The notes beneath the pieces are model-generated. The model searched no databases. It saw nothing but the letters and a program-made list of their open reading frames with translations, and was not told where the DNA came from. DNA of 64,000 nucleotides, taken from Henckelia pumila (Eukaryota > Streptophyta > Magnoliopsida > Lamiales > Gesneriaceae). Shown here piece by piece: positions 57,855-64,000 of the stretch. The position numbers were made by a program, and so were the translations under genes. The DNA lies in NCBI RefSeq assembly GCF_033568475.1, contig NC_133122.1, positions 185,647,449 to 185,711,448 of the forward strand. The letters are read 5' to 3'. Numbering within the stretch: the first letter of the stretch is position 1; every line of letters begins with the position of its first letter.

Positions 57855-58840
57855 TGTAGTGACCATTTTCTGGATCACCTCCTAAACAGAACTTAGGCAT
57901 GCAATTAACTTAATAAAACAAATATCAGAATAAACTTGCGGAAACCACAAATAAATACAATCCCAAGAAAAAGAATCTGTAATTTATCCAAATATTATAC
58001 AACCAAATCGAATAGCTGTATCAACCCAAAACAACAGAAATAAAACCTAGACGAAGCTCCAGCTGGCCAACCACTGCCTAGCCCCTCTTGGATCTATCCG
58101 CCTCGTCCAATCGCAAACCTGCCCCATGGAATAGGGTGTCCAAAAACACAGAGTACGAGACGTGAGCATAAAACGCTCAGTACGAGAGTATGAGTATACA
58201 TGCATGCAAAGTGAACTCCCTATAAACTCGAGGTCAAGGATCAAATAACAGAGACAGATCGGGCCCTGTTATGTAGCATGCTGTGCCGTCGCTTCAGGAG
58301 GTGGCTCCCATACCGTAATACAAGTGGATATGCCGGACCCAAATCGATGGAAGTCCAACCACTAACAGGATAGGGAAAAACCCTACTAACAGACATCTCG
58401 AAGGAGATAGCTCAGTATGCAAATGAATGCAGCATAAATCAATGACATATAAATCATGCAGTCACATAATACATGCATACTCAGTCAAGATATCTCGAAC
58501 AGTACTTTCGTACCTCAAAACAGTGCAAGCTCTACCAACTCTAGGTCCATGCCTATAGTCTGCTCTACACTGCCAAATGATACTACTATCATTAAAGTGC
58601 TCTAAAAGCCTTAACTAAGCTATTGCATACTCCTAAATATTTATAGGAAGCAAAAGCTATACCTTCATCCGTCGTTAGCCCTTTGATGTCGATGCCTCCA
58701 GAACTTGGGCACAACTCTGCTACGACTTCCGAACGCCTCTTCGACCGCCGGGTCAAGCCTAGGAAGGCTAGAACAACTCGAATAGACTAGAAAAGAGAGG
58801 GAAACACTCGAAATTGGCAATTGGAAATAAAGCCTCGGCC

Positions 58841-58855
58841 CTCTATTTATAGACA
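58841..58855 (-). promoter_or_regulatory. LTR TATA box
   Basis: The minus strand reads TGTCTATAAATAGAG, 3 bp from the last dyad unit. Confidence 0.75.
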
Positions 58856-58857
58856 AC

Positions 58858-59127
58858 GATCGGAACTTCCGATCCTCGATCGGAACGTCCGAACCTCGAT
58901 CGGAACGTCCGATCCTGCCATCGGAGCTTCCGAAGATCCTGATCTGCCACGTGTCAAAATATAACTTGTTGACTCCGGATAGGGGTGATCGGAGCTTCCG
59001 ATCCTGATCGGAGCTTCCGATCCAACCACACGTCATGCCTGACGTAATAATATCGGTACCTCCGATAGCTTATCGGAGCTTCCAATCCTGTTCGGAGCTT
59101 CCGATCGTGCCTTCGAAGCTTCCGATC
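58858..59127. repeat. Ten-copy 17-bp dyad array in U3
   Basis: The consensus is GATCGGANCNTCCGATC (7-bp arms, 3-bp centre). Units start at 58858, 58878, 58898, 58919, 58987, 59006, 59051, 59071, 59090 and 59111. Steps are 20, 20, 21, 68, 19, 45, 20, 19 and 21 bp. Three are perfect palindromic arms (58858, 58898, 58987/59006). Confidence 0.92.
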
Positions 59128-59196
59128 CGTCCGATACACAATTTATTTAATTAGCATTAATCCTTTAATTACTCAATTAGGGTACAGGCTACTACA

Positions 59197-59209
59197 TTCT
59201 CCCCCACTT
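59197..59209 (-). other. Polypurine tract
   Basis: The minus strand reads AAGTGGGGGAGAA directly before the LTR. Confidence 0.9.
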
Positions 59210-59329
59210 AAGATATTTCGTCCTCGAAATCAGATCTTAAGTACCGAATGCAATACAGAAATCAGAAACATTCTTTATTCAAATCAAACGTTTACAGAGT
59301 TTGCAACTGAATACAACTTAAGAATGAAA

Positions 59330-61555
59330 TCAAAACAACTCAGGATGGTCTTCACGCATCCTGTCCTCAAGCTCCCAAGTAGCTTCCTCAGTGCCTCGGC
59401 GCTGCCACTGAACTAAAACCAAAGGAATGACTTTGTTCCGTAAAACTTTATCCTTATAATCCAGGATACGAATAGGTTTCTCAACATAAGTCAAATCCTT
59501 GTCTACCTGAACCTCAGACCGTTGCAGAATATGAGATTCATCCGCCACATACCGTCGCAACAGAGATACGTGGAACACGTCGTGAATACTGGATAGGTGT
59601 GGTGGCAAAGCTAGTTGATAAGCCAAATCGCCAATGCTTTTCAAGATCTCAAACGGACCGATAAACCTGGGAGACAACTTGCCCTTAAGGCCAAATCTGA
59701 GAATCTTGCGGAAAGGTGACACTCTCAGAAACACTTTCTCCTCGACATCAAACTGCAAAGGCCTACGCTTGATATTAGCATAGCTGGCCTGACGATTCTG
59801 TGCAGTCTTAATCCGTTTCTTGATCTGATCGACAATGTCTACCGCCTGCTGGATAAGCTCCGGTCCCTCAGCCTGTCTCTCCCCCACTTCTTCCCAGAAG
59901 AGTGGAGTACGACAACGTCGCCCATACAACGCCTCAAAAGGTGCCATCCCAATACTAGTATGATAGCTGTTGTTGTACGCGAACTCGATTAACGGCAAAT
60001 GATCCTGCCAGGCTGAACCAAAATCCATGACGCACGCTCTAAGCATATCCTTCAAAGTACGGATAGTGCGCTCCGACTGACCATCAGTCTCCGGATGATA
60101 GACAGTACTCAAATTGAGAGTAGTACCCATCGCACGCTGAACACTCCCCCAGAATCTAGAAGTGAACCTGGGGTCCCGATCGCTGACAATGCTCACAGGC
60201 ACTCCATGAAGTCGAACGATCTCCTGAATGTACATCCGTGCCATGCGATCCACAGAGTACTCTCGACTATAGGAAATGAAATGCGCTGACTTGGTGAGTT
60301 GGTCCACCACAACCCAGATAGCATCACAGTTCCTCGGGGATACCGGAAAATGGGTCACAAAGTCCATTGTGATAAACTCCCATTTCCATTCAGGAATAGG
60401 CAGACTGTGAAGCAATCCTTCAGGTCGTCGGTGCTCTACCTTGACCTGTTGACACACCAAACATCTCGAAACAAACTGATAAACACTGCGTTTCATTCTT
60501 TTCCACCAGAAACGAGTACGTAGATCCTTGTACATCTTGTTGCTCCCAGGATGAATACTCAACTTAGTGCGATGTGCCTGAGACAAAATCTCCTCTCGCA
60601 ACTCTTCATCCTGCGGAATCACAAGCCTACCAGACAAACACAGAAAGCCATCTGACTGATAATGAAATCCAGACGAGCTACCCTCGTTAGCTAGACGAGC
60701 TAAACGCTGGGTCTTTGAATCAGACATTTGAGCATCTCGAATCCGTGAATACAAAGCTGGCTCAGATAATATCGCAAACATCTGGATACTCTGCATACCT
60801 TTCTTATGCTTGAAGGTATATCCCGACATACAGCAGTCACTGATCGTACTAGACATCGAACAAGTCTGAAGTGCGGATAGTCGCACCTTGCGACTCAAAG
60901 CATCAGCAGTGAGATTAGCAGCTTCCGGATGGTACTTAATCTCGCAATCATAGTCCTTAAACAAGTCCATCCAACGTCTCTGCCTCATGTTCAACTCCGC
61001 CTGAGTGAACAAATACTTGAGACTCTTATGGTCGGTGAAGATCTCAAATTTCTCGTCATACAGATAATGACGCCAGATCTTCAAAGCGAACACAATGGCT
61101 GCCAATTCCAAATCATGGACTGGATAGTTGTTCTCGTGAAGCTTCAGCTGTCTAGAAGCATATGCGATCACATGCCCATTCTGAGTCAGAACACAACCTA
61201 ACCCCTGAAGAGAAGCATCAGTGTATACCACATACCCTCCAGATCCTGACGGTAATGCCAACACCGGCGCAGAAGTCAACCGCCGTCGAAGCTCACAGAA
61301 ATTCTCCTCACACTCGGAGGACCACTCGAAATCCACACCCTTGCGGGTAAGCTGCACCAACGGTCGAGCTAACTGAGAGAAGTTCAAAATGAAGCGACGA
61401 TAATACCCTGCTAGACCCAGAAAACTACGGATCTCAGCAACTGTCGTCGGACGCGGCCAATTAAGTACCGCTTCAATCTTTCTTGGATCAACAGAAATCC
61501 CCTCCCTGGATATGATATAGCCAAGAAAAGACCACTCTATCCATCCAAAACTCAC
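59330..61555 (-). CDS. Chromovirus RT end, RNase H, integrase and chromodomain
   Basis: This is an uninterrupted 741-residue frame. Residues 10-60: RT C-terminus ([35 protein letters not shown]). 85-215: RNase H ([50 protein letters not shown]). About 330-375: integrase zinc finger ([18 protein letters not shown]). 390-570: integrase core with Asp in [10 protein letters not shown], Asp in [14 protein letters not shown] and Glu in [11 protein letters not shown]. 620-690: [20 protein letters not shown] and [13 protein letters not shown]. The last 50 residues form a chromodomain ([20 protein letters not shown]), which in this lineage binds histone marks to steer integration. Its own Met is an artefact of a frameshift near 61550. 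Confidence 0.93.
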   Translation of the reverse strand: MSFGWIEWSFLGYIISREGISVDPRKIEAVLNWPRPTTVAEIRSFLGLAGYYRRFILNFSQLARPLVQLTRKGVDFEWSSECEENFCELRRRLTSAPVLALPSGSGGYVVYTDASLQGLGCVLTQNGHVIAYASRQLKLHENNYPVHDLELAAIVFALKIWRHYLYDEKFEIFTDHKSLKYLFTQAELNMRQRRWMDLFKDYDCEIKYHPEAANLTADALSRKVRLSALQTCSMSSTISDCCMSGYTFKHKKGMQSIQMFAILSEPALYSRIRDAQMSDSKTQRLARLANEGSSSGFHYQSDGFLCLSGRLVIPQDEELREEILSQAHRTKLSIHPGSNKMYKDLRTRFWWKRMKRSVYQFVSRCLVCQQVKVEHRRPEGLLHSLPIPEWKWEFITMDFVTHFPVSPRNCDAIWVVVDQLTKSAHFISYSREYSVDRMARMYIQEIVRLHGVPVSIVSDRDPRFTSRFWGSVQRAMGTTLNLSTVYHPETDGQSERTIRTLKDMLRACVMDFGSAWQDHLPLIEFAYNNSYHTSIGMAPFEALYGRRCRTPLFWEEVGERQAEGPELIQQAVDIVDQIKKRIKTAQNRQASYANIKRRPLQFDVEEKVFLRVSPFRKILRFGLKGKLSPRFIGPFEILKSIGDLAYQLALPPHLSSIHDVFHVSLLRRYVADESHILQRSEVQVDKDLTYVEKPIRILDYKDKVLRNKVIPLVLVQWQRRGTEEATWELEDRMREDHPELF

Positions 61556-61625
61556 ACTTGCTCAGCTTGGCGTACAACTGCTCATCTCGAAGAGTCTGCA
61601 GTACCATCCGCAAGTGAGAAACATG

Positions 61626-62250
61626 CTATTCCATATTACGCGAATACACCAAGATTTCGTCAATGAAGACCACGACAAACTTGTCCAAATACTCCCTGAA
61701 AACACGGTTCATCAGATCCATGAATATAGCCGGCGCATTAGTCAAACCAAATGGCATTACTAGAAACTCGTAATGCCCATAACGAGTACGGAATGCAGTC
61801 TTGGCTACGTCCTGATCACGGACTCTCAACTGATGATACCCAGATCTCAAGTCAATCTTGGAGTAAACTGATGTGCCCTGCAGCTGGTCAAACAAGTCAT
61901 CAATACGAGGCAACGGATACTTGTTCTTCATAGTGACTCGATTCAGCTGCCGATAGTCAATGCACAGCCGCATCGACCCATCCTTCTTCTTTACAAAAAG
62001 AACAGGAGCTCCCCAAGGAGATACACTAGGACGAATGTACCCCTTGTCCAAAAGATCCTATAGCTGATTTTTCAACTCACGCATCTTTGACGGAGCCAGA
62101 CGATACGGTGCTCGAGAAATAGGCGAAGTACCCGGCATCAACTCTATGCCAAACTCGACTTTCCTAACAAGAGAAAAACCCGGAATCTCATCATGAAATA
62201 CATCTGGGAATTCATCCACAACAGGAATGCTCTCTATCCCAATACTCTAA
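61626..62250 (-). pseudogene. Chromovirus reverse transcriptase core, broken
   Basis: Upstream pre-RT (VDEFPDVF, GIELMPGTSPISRAPYRLAP) runs into TAG where the family has Gln-Asp-Leu-Leu. The frame reopens at [20 protein letters not shown], then [34 protein letters not shown] and [15 protein letters not shown]. The catalytic FIDD reads FIDE ([11 protein letters not shown]). TAG at 61626 follows SRNME, then [20 protein letters not shown] leads to a frameshift and the next frame. Confidence 0.88.
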
Positions 62251-62259
62251 GCGGACAAA

Positions 62260-63747
62260 TCAACTGCATAGATAAGGTAGCCTTCCCCGCCAGACTCTAG
62301 AGCTCGACAGGCTCTCAAAGCTGATACCAAAGGCATCGGGGGGTCGCGCTCCCTCACCATAGAAAAACCAGCTTTCGCTCCCTTCCGGATGAAAGCGTAC
62401 TAATCTCTGATAGCAGTCCACTGAAACTCGATAGGTAGTCAACATATCTATTCCCAGAATGCAGTCAAAGTCGTCCATCGCCAGGACCATGAGATTTGCT
62501 AACAGAATGTTCCTTTCGAACTCTAAAGGGCAACCCATCACTAGACGCTTAGCCAAAGCAGATTGGCCCGTCGGAGTAGAAACAGACATCACTACGTCTA
62601 GTGCAATGCATGGTAACTTATGCCTCTTAACAAAATGTGCAGAAATGAAGGAATGAGATGCACCAGTGTCAATAAGTACAAGAGCAGGTATATCATAAAG
62701 CAAAAATGTACCTGCGATGACTTTCTCATTCTCCTCCACTGCCTGATCATGTCTCAGGACAAACACCTGGCCAGAAGCTCGTGGCCTCAAATGAGAACTC
62801 CCAGCAGGCTGTCCCTGCGACCTCTGCTGTACGGTGGCATGAGAACCAGATCCTGAACCAGATCCAGAACCGCCTCTCCCAGATAGTGGACAATCTCTCC
62901 GGATATGACCAGTCTCTCCACAACGGAAACAAGCTCCAGAAGCTCTACGGCACTTGTCGGATGGATGGTTCTTCCCACAGTGATCACACATGTCCTTCTT
63001 ACCGAAACGGACAACACCTCCAGAACCAGAGGAAGAAGTAGATACAGACTTCTTGAAAGTTTGGGCACGGGGACCCAAAGAACTAGCAGGCCTCGACTGA
63101 GGGAAAGACCAGTTCCGCCGAATGCTGTCCTCCGCCTGGTGACAACGGCTCACCAAACCCTCATAGGACATGTCGTTGCCAACCGCCACACGATCATGGA
63201 TCTCGGGGTTAAGGCCCTGAAGGAACAGATTATACTTCATCTCTGAGCTATCAGCAATCTCGGGGCAGTAGGATAGCAGATCAAAGAACCTCTGCTGATA
63301 CTCATCGATAGACATGACTCCCTGTCGTAGACTCAGAAGCTCGCCTGCCTTCGACTGACGGAGTGCAGGAGGAAAATACAGCTTCTGAAAAGCTGTGTGG
63401 AACTCAGCCCAGGTGGCCACTCCTCTCACCGCAAAAAAAGGTGCAGAAGTAAACCTCCTCCACCTGCGCGCACGTCCATCCAGAAGATAACCCAGGGTCT
63501 CCATCTTCTGCTCCTCGGTGCATTGGAAAGTCTAAAAAGTCGTCTCCATGCGGTCTAACCAGTTCTCCGCATCCTCCGGAGACTCACCTCCAACTAAGGG
63601 CTTAGGTCCCATAGCTAAGAATCGACGCACAGTGAAACGCTCGTCGTCATGATGACGATGACGCCGTTCTCGACGACGCTCTCGGTCGGCATCGCCCCAA
63701 CGACCGCCTCCACTTCCGTGGCTACTCTCATCATCGTAGTTTGCCAT
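62260..63747 (-). pseudogene. Chromovirus gag and aspartic protease
   Basis: The start (63747) is MANYDDESSHGSGGGRWGDA, 49 bp from the primer site, followed by an Arg/His-rich stretch and NWLDRMETTF, then TAG at 63532-63534. The same frame continues to METLGYLLDGRARRWRRFTS (62260-63504) with gag core YFPPALRQSKAGELLSLRQG and LLSYCPEIADSSEMKYNLFL, two Cys/His motifs (CDHCGKNHPSDKC and the knuckle CFRCGETGHIRRDC) and protease LIDTGASHSF with LGIDMLTTY. A TAG near 62260 separates it from pol. Without that, gag-pol would be a single frame as usual for chromoviruses. Confidence 0.9.
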
Positions 63748-63796
63748 CTACAAAAATACCTCATGATGAGACTAAATCCCAAGAATAATTTTGCAT

Positions 63797-63808
63797 GCTC
63801 TGATACCA
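63797..63808 (-). other. Primer-binding site for tRNA-iMet
   Basis: The plus strand reads GCTCTGATACCA (minus TGGTATCAGAGC), 4 bp from the LTR. Confidence 0.92.
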
Positions 63809-63812
63809 TAAA

Positions 63813-64000
63813 TGTAGTGACCCTTTCCTGGATTACCTACTAAACAGAACTTAGGCATGCAATTAACTTAATAAAACAGATATCAGAATAAACTTGCGGA
63901 AACCACAAATAAATACAATCCCAAGAAAAGGAATATGTAATTTATCCAAATATTATACAACCAAATCGAATAGCTGTATCAACCCAAAACAACAGAAATA
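63813..64000 (-). mobile_element. 5' LTR of the chromovirus, cut by window end
   Basis: Starts TGTAGTGACCC and matches 57855-58042 with about 7 substitutions. Confidence 0.92.

Larger units (their letters stand above)
57855..59196 (-). mobile_element. 3' LTR of the chromovirus (1342 bp)
   Basis: On the plus strand it runs TGTAGTGACC...GGTACAGGCTACTACA. It contains the dyad array 58858-59127 and, just downstream in LTR orientation, a TATA box at 58841-58855. Preceding bases TTAAG (57850-57854) may be one copy of the target duplication. Confidence 0.9.
57855..64000 (-). mobile_element. Ty3/gypsy chromovirus (Tekay/Del-like), nearly complete
   Basis: 3' LTR 57855-59196, polypurine tract 59197-59209, pol 59330-62250, gag-protease 62260-63747, primer site 63797-63808, 5' LTR from 63813 past the window end. 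A C-terminal chromodomain after integrase and an iMet primer identify a chromovirus. Over the 188 bp where both LTRs can be compared I count about 7 differences. Internal stops and a shift make it inactive. Confidence 0.9.

Noticed and set aside
58858-59127. Regularly spaced repeats as a possible CRISPR-like array
   Set aside because: Units are palindromic, spacers are only 2-4 bp, the genome is a plant nuclear one and the array is inside an LTR.
62905-63246. 113-codon plus-strand frame
   Set aside because: It is antisense to chromovirus gag.

Overview
The window is nuclear DNA of a flowering plant, almost certainly a eudicot. It holds intron-split plant genes (a 12-exon pyridoxal kinase, a DUF4228/PADRE gene, a decayed AGC VIII kinase and the first exon of an anthocyanin-type R2R3-MYB) in AT-rich, repeat-packed intergenic DNA. 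The repeats are plant LTR retrotransposons with tRNA-Asp or tRNA-iMet primer sites. The species cannot be named from this sequence.

Layout. 1-4769: a minus-strand Ty3/gypsy relative with gag-protease, a tRNA-Asp primer site and a 1.35 kb LTR, but no pol visible. About 5090-6680: GC-rich, probably LTR-derived. 8411-9861: a fold-back element and a non-autonomous hAT element with a perfect 8-bp target duplication. 10293-15068: a complete pyridoxal kinase gene (SOS4-like, minus strand, 309 codons reconstructed from 12 exons). 17836-19656: remnant of a chromovirus (Tekay/Del-like) joined to an inverted LTR piece. 19708-21927: two more fold-back elements, one with a MITE nested in its arm. 23127-23627: intact DUF4228 gene with TATA box. 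24477-24646: MITE with a 9-bp target duplication. 27594-29541: AGC VIII kinase pseudogene whose 3' end abuts an LTR fragment. 29543-48788: a pile-up of two tRNA-Asp-type gypsy elements and two copia elements, nested or recombined. 49198-50564: a further fold-back element. 52081-52207: MYB exon 1. About 53130-55130: remnant of a coding element of pararetrovirus/retroelement type. 55134-57854: LTR fragments. 57855-64000: a nearly whole Tekay-like chromovirus, its 5' LTR cut by the window end.

The two apparently working host genes are the pyridoxal kinase (vitamin B6 salvage) and the DUF4228 gene. The kinase is broken, and the MYB has only its first exon here. Every retroelement carries stops, frameshifts or truncation.

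The most unusual pattern is in LTRs of otherwise different families. Several carry arrays of short family-specific hyphenated palindromes (14-17 bp) in GC/CpG-rich islands just upstream of the LTR TATA box. The clearest is a ten-copy array, largely at 19-21 bp steps, in the chromovirus LTR (58858-59127). Smaller arrays lie at 505-770, 4370-4555, 18883-19150, 30073-30340 and 45060-45170. All alignments were made by eye, so family names and boundaries need a database search.
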